Shown: positions 23,201 through 34,745 of the stretch, piece by piece
Layout: each line of letters begins with the position of its first letter
Numbering within the stretch: the stretch's first letter is position 1
DNA from: Cymbidium sinense
Taxonomy: Eukaryota; Streptophyta; Magnoliopsida; Asparagales; Orchidaceae
Direction: 5' to 3'
NCBI GenBank assembly: GCA_021442155.1
Contig: JAKCPB010001409.1
Coordinates: 101,590-165,589, forward strand
DNA length: 64,000 nt
Notes under the pieces: generated by a model
Databases searched by the model: none
What the model saw: the letters and a program-made list of their open reading frames with translations, nothing else
Told to the model about the DNA's origin: nothing
Program-made: the position numbers and the translations under genes

Positions 23201-26200
23201 GTTTTTAGTTTAGGGTTGGAGGTTTAGAGTTTGTTGGTTAGTTATAGTGGGGTTCTGGGGGTTTGTGGTTTAGGGTTTAAGTTTAGGATTTAGGGCTCAA
23301 GGTTGGCCTATATGGTTATTTTTTTCAATTAAGTAAACCATTAAGTCCAGTTTATTTAGTTTATTTTCTATTTAGTTTAGTTTATTTTATTTTTATTTTA
23401 TTTAGGTTTATTTTTTATTTTTATTTAGTTTAGTTTATTTATTTCAGGTTAATTTATTTTAGTTTAAGTTTTTTCTTTTAGTTTATTTTTCAAGTTTAGG
23501 ATTCGATTTATTTTTTATTTTAGTTTAGTTTTATTTTTATTTTGTTTTTTTAAGTTTAGGTATTATTTTTAATTTTGGTTTAGTTTTAGGTTTTGGTTTT
23601 ATTTTAGGTTTATTTTAAGTTTTATTTTTAGTTTAGTTTTAGGTTTTATTTTATTTTATTTTATTTTATTTAGTTTATGATTAGGTTTAGGTTTAGGTTT
23701 ATTTATTTATTTTGGTTTAGGTTTATTTATTTATTTTATTTGAGGTTTAGGTTTTCTTTTAGTTTATGGTTTAGGTTTTATTTTTTATTTATTTATAGGT
23801 CTTATTTTTAAGCTTAGGTTTTTATTTAGTTTTTATTTTATTTTATTTTAAGTTTTTTTTTATTTTTATTTTACATTTAATTTTAATTTTATTTAAGTTA
23901 TTTAGTTTTTGCATTATTTTATTTTTTAGTTTAGTTTAGGTTTTTATTTATTTTATTTTAGTTTAGTTTTTATTTTTATTTGATTTTATTTTATTTATTT
24001 AGGTTTTTTAATTATTTATTTTTAGATTTTATTTAGTTTGGGTTTAGGCCTTTAGGTTTTTAGGGTGTAGGGTTAATTATTTAGGGTTTAGGATTTGGGC
24101 CTGGGGTCAGGGTTTGGGTTTTAAGTTGGGTCAGGGTTGTGGTCAGGGTGGGGTTTGGGTTGGGCTGGGTCAAGGCCTGTGGTAGTTAGTTTAAGGCCGG
24201 TGGCCTTTTCAGGATCAGTTTATCACTCAGGGCTCAGCAGTGGTAGGGCTCAGGGTTTGTGGTATGCTCAGTTAGGGCTCACTATCAGGATGGGTTTAGG
24301 CTCATAGAGGTTTAGGATTTATTTATTTTGTGGCTCAGGGTTTTGTGGCCTGGTTGGCTCTGCCACTGCCAGGGTTTAAAGTTAGTTGTGGTAGTGCTCA
24401 GCTTATTAAATTTGGGTTAGTGGAAACCCTTAACTTGGGCTCAGGGTAGGGTGGGTTTAGGGCTCATGGTTAGTTTACAGCCTGTGGTTTTTGTGGTAAG
24501 GTTTAGGGTTTAGGGTCTATGGTTTAGGGTTTTATGATATAAGATTTAGGTTTTTGAGTTTAGGGTTTTGGGGTTAGAGTTTAGGATTTAGAGTTTTGTG
24601 GTTTAGTGTTCAGGGTATAGAGTTTTTTTTAATTTGATTTAAGATTAGGTTTAGGCTATTTTCTAATTATTTTATGTAAGGTTGGTTTAGTATAGGTATA
24701 GGTATTTACTTTAGCTTAGTTTAATTTTAGTTTTAGTTTAGGTTTTTTTTTTAGGTTTTATTTTAGTTTAGTTTATGTATTGGTTTATTTAGGTTTATTT
24801 TGTTATTTATTTATTTAGAGTTTTTTTTAGTTTAGGTTTTGGTGTAGGTTTATGTTTTATTTTTTATTTCAATTTTTTTTAGTTTAGTTTAGGTTTTCTT
24901 TTAGTTTAGTTCATGTTTATTTAGGTTTAGGTTTTTTGGTTTAGGTTTAGTTTAGGTTTAGGTTTTATTTATTTTCTATTTAGTTTATTTATTTTTAGTT
25001 TTTTTAGTACGGTTTAGTTTATTTTACTAGCTTTAGTTTATTTATTGCCTAGTTTATTTAGTTTAGTTTAGTTTGGGGTTTAAGTTTTATTTAGGTTTAG
25101 TTTTTATTTAGGTTTAGGTTTTATTTAGTTTATTTATTTTTTCTTTTATTTTTATTTAGGTTTATTTAGTTTATGTTTTACTTTATTTAGGTTTAGGTTT
25201 AGGTTTAGGTTTTATTTAGTTTTTATTTTAAGTTTAGGTTTAGTTTAGGTTTATTTTCTTTTTTTTTAGGTTTAAGTTTTTTTTATTTGTAGTTTAGTTT
25301 ATTTAGGTTTAGGTTTCAGCTTAGGTTTAGGTTTGTAGTTTATTTTAGTATTGGTTTGGGTTTAGGTATATTTATGTTTATGTAGTTTAGGTTTTTAATT
25401 TTTAGGTTTAGGTTCATTTATTTTTATTTTAGTTTTTATTTGTATTTTATTAGTTTAGTTTATTTAATTGGGTTTATTTATGTTTACTTTTTGGTTTATT
25501 TTTAGTTTAGGTTTAAGTTTATTTATTTATTTTTAGTTTAATGTATTTTTATTTTTAGGTTTATTTAGTATTTAGTTTTATTTAGTTTAGGTTTAGATTT
25601 AGGTTTATTGTTATTTATTTATTTAGCTTTTATTTTATTTAGTTTAGTTTAGGTTTATTTATTTAGTTTTTTTATTTATTTTGGATTAGGTTTAGGTTTA
25701 TTTAATTAGTTTGTTTATTTATTTAGTTTATTTATTTAGGTTTAGGATTATGTTCTATTTAATTTAGTTTTTTTAGTTTTATTTTATTTTGGGTTTAGGG
25801 TTTAAGTTTAGGTTTATTTAGTATAGGTTTAATGTAGGTTTATTTTTATTTCTTTATTTAGTTTATTTATTTAGGCTTTGGTTTAGGTTTTTTTTAGGTG
25901 TAGGTTTTTATTTAATTTTTATTTTACTTTATTTTAGGTTTATTTTATTTTTATTTTGCATTTAGTGTTTATTATATTTAGGTTTTTAATTCTTAAGTTT
26001 ATTTTATTTCATAGTTTAAGTTTTTTTATTAATTTTATTTTAGTTTATTTTTATTTTATTTTTATTTTATTTTTAAGTTTTGGTTTAGACTTTATTTATT
26101 TTACTGAGTTTAAGTTTATTTATTTAAATTTTAGATTTTATTTTATTAATGTTTAGTTTTAGGATCTTAAGGTTTAGGGTCTTTTAGGGCAAGGTTAGTG

Positions 26201-29030
26201 TCAGCCTAGGGTCCAGTGTTTAGGATCTAGGGTTTTTTTGAAGGTTATTTAGGTTTAGGGTCAGTGAAAGGTTTAGTTAGTTTAGGCCTGTGGCTCATGA
26301 TCTTTTAGTGGTTTTATGGTTTAGTATATGGTTTAGGTGGGTTTATGGTCATGGTGGTTTAGTCAGGGTTTATGGTTTAGGGTTTTAGTTTAGGGTTGGA
26401 GGTTTAGAGTTTAGGGTTAGTGGTCATGTGGTCTGGGAGTGGTTTAGGGTTTAGTTTGTAGATTTAGGATTTGGTTTAGTTTATGGTTATTTTTTTCAAT
26501 TAAGCAAACCATTAAGTCCAGTTTATTTTCTATTTAGTTTAGATTTTATTTTTATTTTATTTAGGTTTATTTTTATTTTATTTAGTTTAGTTTATTTATT
26601 TTAGGTTAATTTATTTTAGTTCAAGTTTTTTCTTTTAGCTTATTTTTTAAGTTTAGGATTCGATTTATGTTTTATTTTAGTTTAGTTTTATTTTTATTTT
26701 GTTTTTTTAAGTTTAGGTATTATTTTTAAATTTTTGGTTTAGTTTTAGGTTTTAGGGTTTTATTTTAGGTTTATTTTTAAGTTTTATTTTTTAGTTTAGT
26801 TTTAGGTTTTATTTTATTTTATTTTATTTTATTTAGTTTATGATTTAGGTTTAGGTTTAGGTTTTATTTATTTTACTTTAGGTTTAGGTTTATTTTATTT
26901 TGTTTATTTGAGGTTTAGGTTTTCTTTTAGTTTAGGGTTTAGGTTTTATTTTTTATTTATCTATTGGTCTTATTTTAAGAGTTTTTTTATTTTTTTATTT
27001 TATTTTATTTTAATTTTTTTTACTTTTATTTTACATTTAGTTTTAATTTTATTTAAGTTATTTAGTTTTTGCTTTATTTTAATTTTTAGTTTAGTTTAGG
27101 TTTTTATTTATTTTATTTTAGTTTAGTTTTTATTTTTATTTGATTTGATTTTATTTTATTTAGGAGTTTTTAATTATTTTATTTTAGATTTTATTTAGTT
27201 TGGGTTTAGCCTTTAGGTTTTAAGGGTTAATGGTTTAGGGTTTAGGATTTAGTCAGGGTTAGGGTTGGGTTAGTTTTTTAAGTTTTGGTTTGTGGCTCAG
27301 GTGGCCTGTGGTCAGGTGGATTTTGGTTTGGGTTTAGTGGCCTAGCCCAGGGTTTAGTGTCCATGTCCAAGGCTCCAGGATCTAATTATCAGCCTAGGCG
27401 TAGGCAGGGTTAGGGTGGGTTTTGGTTAAAGGCCCAGTTATCAGTCAGCCTAGGCTCAGGGTGTGGCCCAGGACTTTAGGCTTTCAGGGTTTGTGGCTCA
27501 TGGAGTGCCGTCAGGTTTCAGTAGTAGGGCTCATTAACCTGGGTTTTGGAATTTAACCCTGTGGTCTTGTGGGTCAGGGCCTAGGGCCTGGCTGGCCCAT
27601 ATGGCCTGGCTCCAGGGTGTGGCACAGGGTTTTAGGTTTAGGTTTAGGGTCCATGGTCAGTATGACATAAGATTTAGGTTTTGAGCCCAGGGTTCAGAGC
27701 TCAGATCTAGAGCCCATGGTTTAGTGTCCTGCAGTATAGAGCCTTTTAATTTGATTTAAGATCAGGTTTAGGTTGCTCAATTATTTTATGTAACCAAGGT
27801 TTGGTTTAGTATAGGTTTAGGTTTATTTACTTTAAATTAGTTTAATTTTTTTTTTTAGTTTTATTTAGTTTTATTATTTTTATTTTTTTTGGTTATTTTA
27901 GTTTTGTTTAGTACATTTATTTAGGTTTATTTTGTTATTTATTTATTTAGGGTTTTTTTAGTTTAGGTTTTGGTGTATATGTTTTATTTTGATTTCAATT
28001 TTTTTTTAGTTTAGTTTAGGTTTTATTTTTGTTTAGTTCATTTTTATTTAGGTTTGGGTTTTGGTTTAGGTTTAGTTTAGTTTAGGTTTTATTTATTTTC
28101 ATTTTAGTTTATTTATTTTTAGTTTTACTCTTTTAGTTTATTTTACTTAGTTTTAGTTATTTTAATGCTAGTTTAGGTTTATTTAGCTTAGTTTAGGTTT
28201 GGGGTTTAGGTTTTATTTAGTTTAGGTTTTATTTAGTTTATTTTATTTTTTCTTTAATTTTATTTAGGTTTATTTAGTTTATGTTTTATTTTATTTAGGT
28301 TTAGGTTTAGGTTTAGGTTTTATTTAGTTTTTATTTTAAGTTTAGGTTTAGTTTAGGTTTATTTTCTTTTCTTTTAGGTTTAAGTTTTTTTTTCATTTGT
28401 AGTTTAGTTTATTTAGGTTTAGGTTTCAGCTTAGGTTTAGGTTTTTAGTTTATTTTATTATTGGTTTAGGTTTAGGTTTATTTATGTTTATGTAGTTTAG
28501 GTTTTTAATTTTTAGGTTTAGGTTCATTTATTTTTATTTTAGTTTTTCTTTGTATTTTAATAGTTTATTTGATTTATTTGGGTTTATTTATGTTTACTTT
28601 TTAGTTTATTTTTAGTTTAGGTTTAGGTTTATTTATTTTTGTTTAGTTTAATGTATTTTTATTTTTTAGGTTTATTTAGTATTTAGTTTTATTTAGTTTA
28701 GGTTTAGATTTAGGTTTATTGTTATTTATGTATTTAGGTTTTAGTTTATTTAGTTTAGTTTAGGTTTATTTATTTAGTTTATTTATTTATTTTGGATTAG
28801 GTTTAGGTTTATTTAATTAGTTTATTTATTTATTTAGTTTATTTTTTTAGGTTTTGGATTATATTTTATTTAGTTTAGTTTATTTAGTTTTATTTTATTT
28901 TGGGGTTTAAGTTTAGGTTTATTTAGTACAGGTTTAAATATAGGTTTATTTTTATTTCTTTATTAAATTTATTTATTTAGGCTTTGGTTTAGGTTTAGGT
29001 TTTATTTAGTTTTAGTTTATTTAGGGTTTA
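20210..29030. repeat. Three tandem copies of a ~3.1-kb higher-order repeat
   Basis: The AATTAAG(T/C)AAACCATTAAGT junction occurs at about 20,217, 23,327 and 26,497, spaced about 3.1 kb. A second landmark, TTTAATT(A/T)GAT with ATTATTTTATGTA nearby, is at about 21,391, 24,629 and 27,747. A third, CATTTAGTGTTTATTATATT, is at about 22,730 and 25,959 and is lost from the third copy, which continues into module P. Each copy has GC-richer islands (about 20,930-21,260, 24,060-24,500, 27,200-27,740). The approximate copies are 20,210-23,321, 23,322-26,488 and 26,489-29,030. No gene is seen; hydrophobic frames such as 25,956-26,156 and 26,908-27,099 arise from T-richness. Confidence 0.78.
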
Positions 29031-30109
29031 GGTGTAGGTTTAGTTTAGGTTTATCTTTATTTATTTATTTATCTTATTTATTTATGTTTATTTCTTTATT
29101 TAGTTTAATTTTTATTTATTTTTATTTAAATTATTTTAGTTTAGTTTATTATTTTATTTATTTTTGTTCATTTTTTATTTTTAGTAAGGTTTTGGTTTTT
29201 ATTTTATTTTATTTTATTTATATCTATTTAGTTTAGTTTATTTTATTTTATTTTATTTAGGTTTATTATTTAGTTTATTTATTTAGTTTATGGTTTATTT
29301 TATTTTAGGTTTAGGTTTTATTTAGTTTTATTTAGGCTAGGTTTAGTTTATTTTTAGGTTTAGGTTTAGGGTTCAGGTTTGTTTAGTTTTAGTTTAGGTT
29401 TTATTATAGGTTTTTTTAGTTTAATTTTTTAATTTAGTTTAGGTTAATTTATTTAGTTTTGTTTATTTTATTTGTTTATGTTTAGGTTAATTAAGGAATA
29501 AGTTTTATTTAGTTTATTTTAATTTAGGTTTTTTATTTAGTTTAGGTTTATTTTGTTTATTTTTATTTTTATTTTTATTTTATTTATTTATTTTAGTTTA
29601 GGTTTATTTAGTTTATTTATTTTATTCATTATTTTTTAAGGCTTAGGATTAGGCTTAGGTTTATTTTTAGTTTTTAGGTTTAGTTTAGGTTTTATTATTT
29701 AGATTAGTTTATTTAGTTTAGTTTATTTAATTTTTTTAGTTTAGGTTTATTTATTTAGGTTTAGTTTAGGTTTAGGTTTATTTTTATTTAGTTTAGTTTA
29801 TTTATTTAGTTTAGGATTAGGTTTAAGTTTATGTTTAGGTTTAGGTTTAGGTTTAGGTTTAGGTTTAGGTTTAGGTTAAGGTTTAGATTTATTTTATTTA
29901 GTTTAGGTTCATTTAGGTTATGCTTAGTTTATTTAGTTTAGGTTTTTAGTTTACTTTAATTTTAGGGTTTAGGTTTCTTAGTTTATTATTTAGCTTTAGG
30001 TTTAGGTTTATTTTATTATTTATTTAATTTAATTTATTTTTTTTTTATTTTTAACTTGGAGATTTAGGTTTAGTTTAGGTTTATTTATTTAGTTTAGGTT
30101 TTTGTTTTT
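29031..30109. repeat. TTTAGG-rich part of module P, copy 2
   Basis: TTTATTTAG and TTTAGG words predominate. A run of about seven uninterrupted TTTAGG hexamers, one G short of the usual plant unit, lies at about 29,834-29,875. The local context (GAGGATTAGGTTTAAGTTTA-like) matches about 16,975-17,000. Confidence 0.75.
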
Positions 30110-30238
30110 ATGTTATTATGTTTTATTATTATTTAGTTTTTTTAGATTTTATTAGTCTTTAGTTTAGTTTATTTATTATTATTATTATTATTATTTATTA
30201 GTTTAGTTAGTTTTATTAGTTTTATTATTTAGTTTCAG

Positions 30239-30302
30239 TATGTTTTATTATTATTTGTTAGTTTCTTAGGTATGTTTTATTATTATTTGTTAGTTTCTTA
30301 GG
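30239..30302. repeat. Exact 32-bp tandem duplication
   Basis: Two identical 32-base units starting TATGTTTTATTATT and ending TTTCTTAGG lie head to tail. The other ATTAG blocks have a single related copy, so this is a recent local duplication. Confidence 0.85.
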
Positions 30303-30360
30303 TATGTACATTATTTATTTAGGTTTTATTTATTATTTAGTTTATTATTTGTTTGGTTTG

Positions 30361-30369
30361 TTATTATTA

Positions 30370-30410
<41 letters not shown>
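30361..30410. repeat. TTA microsatellite
   Basis: Some sixteen TTA units with a single TCA interruption lie inside the ATTAG block. Confidence 0.9.
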
Positions 30411-30412
<2 letters not shown>

Positions 30413-31112
30413 AACTATTAGTTTAGTTATTTATTTTATTTAGTTTAATTTTTTACTAGTTTAATAGTTTAGTGTTAGTTATTAATAGTTATTTAGTTTT
30501 AGTTGATTAGTTTTTTTAATTTTATTATTAGTTTTATTTATTATTATTTAGTTAGTTTATTATTTTTTTTTAGTTTAGTTTAGTTATAAGTTAGTTATTA
30601 TTATTAATCATTTATTAATAATTTAGTTACTTTATTAGTTTTAGTTTATTTGTTTTTAGTTTTAGTTTAAGTAGTTTAGTTATTATTAGTTTAGTTATTG
30701 GGTTTAGTTTTATTAGTTAATTATTTTAAAGTTTTATGTTTAGGGTTCATGTTTATTAGTTATTAATATTAGCTAATTATTTTGGGTTTAATTTAGCTTA
30801 GTTTATTAGTTTTAGTTGAGTTAGTTTAGTTTTAGTTTAGTTTTTATTAGTTTTATTAGTTTATTTATTTATTATAATGGGGTTTTTTTTGTTTATGTTT
30901 AATTTAGTTATTAGTTTGTTTAATAGTTTAGATAGTTTTTATTATTATTAGTTTATTAGTTTTTTAGTTATTATTTAGTTAGTTTAGTTTAGTTAGTTTT
31001 TATTAGTTTTTTTAGTTTATTATTAGTTTTTCTTTATTATTAGTTTATTAGTTTTAGTTTATTATTTATTAGTTTTAGTTTTAGTTAGTTTAGTTTAGTG
31101 TTTATTAGTTTC

Positions 31113-31352
31113 TTATTAGGGTTTAGGGTTTAGGATTTAGGGTTTAGGGGTTAGGGTTTTGGTATTAGGGTTTTAAGGTTTAGGGTTTAGCATTGTAGGT
31201 TTAGTGTTTAAGAATTAGAGTTAGTTTTAGGTTTAGCATTTAGGGTTAGGGTTTTTTTATTATTTTTATTATTTTTATTATTTTTAGGGTGTAGGGTTTA
31301 GGGTTTAGGTTTAAGGTTTTGGGTTCAAGTTTTTGGGCTTTAGGGTTTTTAG
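31113..31352. repeat. Telomere-like spacer before GRP copy 4
   Basis: Degenerate TTTAGGG units and a TTATTTTTATTATTTTTA stretch, in the same order as before copies 3 and 5. Confidence 0.75.
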
Positions 31353-31843
31353 TTTTTTTAATAAAGAACAAATTTAGATTCCACATATCTTTTTTTTTAT
31401 TTTATCAATAAAGTAACACACCAAGTTCTCAAAGACACAAGCGATGACATAGATAAAAAATGAGCACGTATAAAGCAAATCAAAAGCCCTAGAAAACTAG
31501 AACCATCTCTACAATAAAGACACAGTTCCATAAGCAGCAGATCGGATCAACCATTATTTAGTTTCTCTAGTTCCTATCAGAACCACCCTGGTCTCTCGAG
31601 TAGTGGGATCCACCATCATAGCTACAATCTCTCCCTCCGCCACCACCACAGCTATAGCCTCCATCACTCCTCCTACCTCCATAACCACGATTGGTACGAC
31701 CACCACCTCCATATCCACTAGGACCTCCAGATCCCCCACCACCACTGTGACAACCGCCGCCTCCGCTATCGCCTCAACTACTAGATCTAGACTGAGTTTA
31801 GTTAATAGTGATGTTCCTGCCTTCAAGGTTATACCCATTCTTA
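31353..31843 (-). pseudogene. GRP 3' fragment, copy 4
   Basis: A T-run (31,353-31,359) leads into the antisense 3' UTR, a coding end (HYSRDQGGSDRN then stop, resembling the SRYSR...GNWRN end of plant GRPs), and a long Gly-rich tail with GGYGG and RSDGGYS motifs. The RRM end (NGYNLEGRNITIN) closes it at CATTCTTA. In the correct frame there are stops in the linker (Gln codons changed to stop), so it is a pseudogene. Overlapping frames translated as Val/Glu-rich or Thr/Ser-rich peptides are shadows of the Gly-rich repeat. Confidence 0.85.
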
Positions 31844-34745
31844 GGGTTTAGGTTTAAGTTTAAGTTTATTAGATTTTAGGGTTTAGGTTTATTTTTTAAT
31901 TTATTTAGTTACTTTAGGTTTAGGTTTATGGTTTGGGATTTAGGGTTTAGGGTTTGGGGTTTTGAGTTTAGGGTTTAGAGTTAGGGTTTAGGGTTTAGGG
32001 CTTAGAGTTTAGGGTTTAGGGTTAAGGTTTAGCATTTTAGGGTTTATGCTTTTAGGGTTTAGGGTTTAGGGTTTCGATTAGGGTTTAAGGTTTAGGGTTT
32101 AGGGTTTAGGGTTTAAGGTTTAGGATTTACGGTTTAGGGTTTATGGTTTAGGTTTAGAGTTTAGGTTTAGTAAGGTTTTTTTTGTGGTTTTGGGTTTTTG
32201 TGTAGGGTTTAGTGTTTAGGGTTTGTTTTAAATAAAGTAAATCCGTAAGTTTAGATTTGTTTAGTTTATTCCTTATTTATTTTAGTTTAATTTATTTTTT
32301 TATTTTTATTCTGGTTTATTTTTTATTTTTATTTAGTTTAGTTTATTTATGTTTATATTTATTTTTTAAGTTTGCATTTTATTTTTTATTTTTAGGTTTA
32401 GGTTCAAGTTTTTATTTTAATTTTTTTATGTGTATGTATTAGGTTTTTATTTTACATTTATTTTTAGGTTTTATTTTTTCAGGATTAGGTTTATTTTTAG
32501 CTGAATTTTTTTTATATTATTTTTTAGGTTTAGGATCTATTTTTTCTTTTTAGGTTTACTTTTAGGCTTTTATTTTATTTTTATAGCTTTAGATTTTAGC
32601 TTTTTATTTTAGGTTTATTTTTAGGTTTTAATTTTTAGTTTAGGTTTAGGTTTATTTTTAGTTTATTTTATTTTATTCAGCTTAGGTTTAGGTTTATTTT
32701 TTAATTATTTTAGTTTATTTTATTTGAGTTTAGGTTTAGTTTATTTTATTTATTATTTTTTTATTTTATTTTAGGTTTTTTTATTTATTTTTAGGCTTTA
32801 TTTTAAGTTCATTTTGAAGTTTAAGTTTTTATTTTATTTTATTTTAAGTTTATTTTATTTTTATTTTACATTTAGTTTTTATTTTATTTAGGTTTTTAAA
32901 TCTTAAGTTTACTTATATTTCATAGTTTAGTTTATATTTTATTTATTTTATTATAATTTTTTTATTTTTATTTTATTTTATTTTAAGTTTAGGTTTAGGT
33001 TTTATTTTTAGGTTTTTATTTTATTTTATTTTATAATTTTATTTAGGCTTAAGTTTATTTATTTATTTTATTTTTAGGTTTTATTTTCTTTAGGTTTAGG
33101 TCTCCAGGATTTTAAGGTTAAGGGATTAGGGCCTGGGTTGATTTTAGGGTTTAGGGTCAGTGTCAGGGTTTAGGCTCATGGCCTAGGGCCTAGTGTTTAG
33201 GCTTTAGTGGTTTAGGGTTTTAAGGTACTATTTAGGGCCTAGGTTTATGGTTTAGGGTTTAGTGTCACCAATGTTTAGGTTAGTTTAGAGTCCACTGAAG
33301 GGTCAGGGCTGGCCTAGGGTTTAGGTTTTGGGATTAGGGTTTAGGGTTTAGGGTTTAGAGTTAGTTATAGGGTTTGGGGATTAGGCTTTAGGGTTTCAGA
33401 TTTAGGGTTTAGGGTTTAGGGTTTATGATTAATTTTTTTAAATTAAGTATACCATAAGGTTTAGGTTTATTTAGTTTGATTTTTATTTTTATTTAGGTTT
33501 ATTTTTTATTTTTAATTAATTTAGTTTATTTCTTTTTGATTTATTGAATTTAGTTTAGGTTTTTTATTTTAGTTTATTTCAAGGTTTAGGTTTTGTTTTA
33601 TGTTTATTTTTTAGTTTATTTTATTTTTATCTTATTTTTTTTAGGTTTAAGTATTATTTTTTAATTTTTTTGTTTAGTTTTAGGTTTTAAGATTTTATTT
33701 TAGGTTTCTTTTTAGTTTTAATTTTTCAGTTTAGGTTTAGGTTTATTTTTAGCTTATTTTATGTTATTTATTTTAAGATTTATGTTTAGATTATTTTAGG
33801 TTTAGGTTTAGATTTTATTTAATTTAGTTTAGGTTTTGGTTTATTTTATTTTATTTATTTGAGGTTTAGGCTTTTTTTTAGTTTAGGGTTTAATTTTTAT
33901 TTATTATTTATTTTTAGGTTTAGGTTTTTATTTAGTTTTTATTTTATTTTATTTTAGGTTTATTTTATTTTTATTTTACATTTAGTTTTTATTATATTTA
34001 GGTTATTTAGTTATAGCTTTATTTTATTTTATAGTTTAGTTTAAGTTTTTATTTATTTTATTTTTAGGTTTAGTTTAGGCTCATTTAGATTTTAAGTTTT
34101 ATTTTACATCTTTTATTTTATTTACTGGTAGGCTCAGGTGTGGTTTATGGTTTAGTCAGGCTCATGGCCTGGGCCCAAGCGTGCCTAGGGCTGGAGGCCT
34201 GGGTTTATGGTCTTGTGGTAGGCTCACGCCTCAGGCCTGTAAGTTAGGGTCAGGATCTGCACTGCAGGCCTAGGATTTAGGATCAGTTTGTTTAGGGCCT
34301 TGGCCTAGGGTTTAGTGCCCAGTGGCCTAGAGCTATGGATCAGGTTTTAGGATCTTAGAGCCCAGGTCCCCGACCATGCCTTAAAGCCTAGCATTTAGGG
34401 TAGTCTTTAGTCTGACTTTAGATCAGGGCAGGGCCTAGTTTAGGAGTCAGCCTCAGTGGCCTAGTCACAGGGCCTGTGGCTCAGTGGCCTGGGCTCAGCT
34501 GGCACAGGTTTCTGGGTTTGAAGTTTAGAGTTTTAGGGTTTTAGGTTTAGGTTTATGATGTGGTTAGGGATTAATTTAGTGTTTAGGTTTATGGTTTATG
34601 GTTTAGGGTTTAGTATTTAGTGTTAGGTTTAGGTTTATGGTTTTATGGTTTAGAGTTAGGTTTAGGGTTTCTGATTTAGAGTTTGGGGTTTAGAGTTTCA
34701 TGGTTTAGAGTTTAGGGTTTAGGCTGGATTCAGGGATTGGGTACT
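31844..34745. repeat. C-poor telomere-like repeat array, segment 5
   Basis: Telomere-like sequence runs from 31,844 to about 32,220. Two T-rich units start at AAATAAAGTAAATCC (about 32,230) and AAATTAAGTATACC (about 33,440). Both contain the ACATTTAGTTTTTATT landmark (about 32,868 and 33,976), spaced about 1.1 kb. The islands at about 33,100-33,330 and 34,110-34,540 are the most C-rich in the array (GGCCTGG, CTCAGG, GCCTAGGG). No gene is seen. Confidence 0.8.

Larger units (their letters stand above)
30110..31112. repeat. ATTAG-rich block, copy 2
   Basis: This has the same order of words as 17,250-18,165. It includes a TTA trinucleotide run (30,361-30,410, one interruption) and an exact 32-bp tandem duplication (30,239-30,270 and 30,271-30,302). 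Confidence 0.82.

Noticed and set aside
25956..27099. Hydrophobic Phe/Leu/Ile-rich frames (25,956-26,156 and 26,908-27,099) that look like membrane peptides
   Set aside because: They are what any T-rich, C-poor repeat translates to (TTT, TTA, ATT codons), lie within tandem repeats and show no family motif.
30361..30410. CRISPR-like or other spaced repeat array
   Set aside because: It is a plain TTA microsatellite; no regular repeat-spacer pattern exists anywhere in the window.
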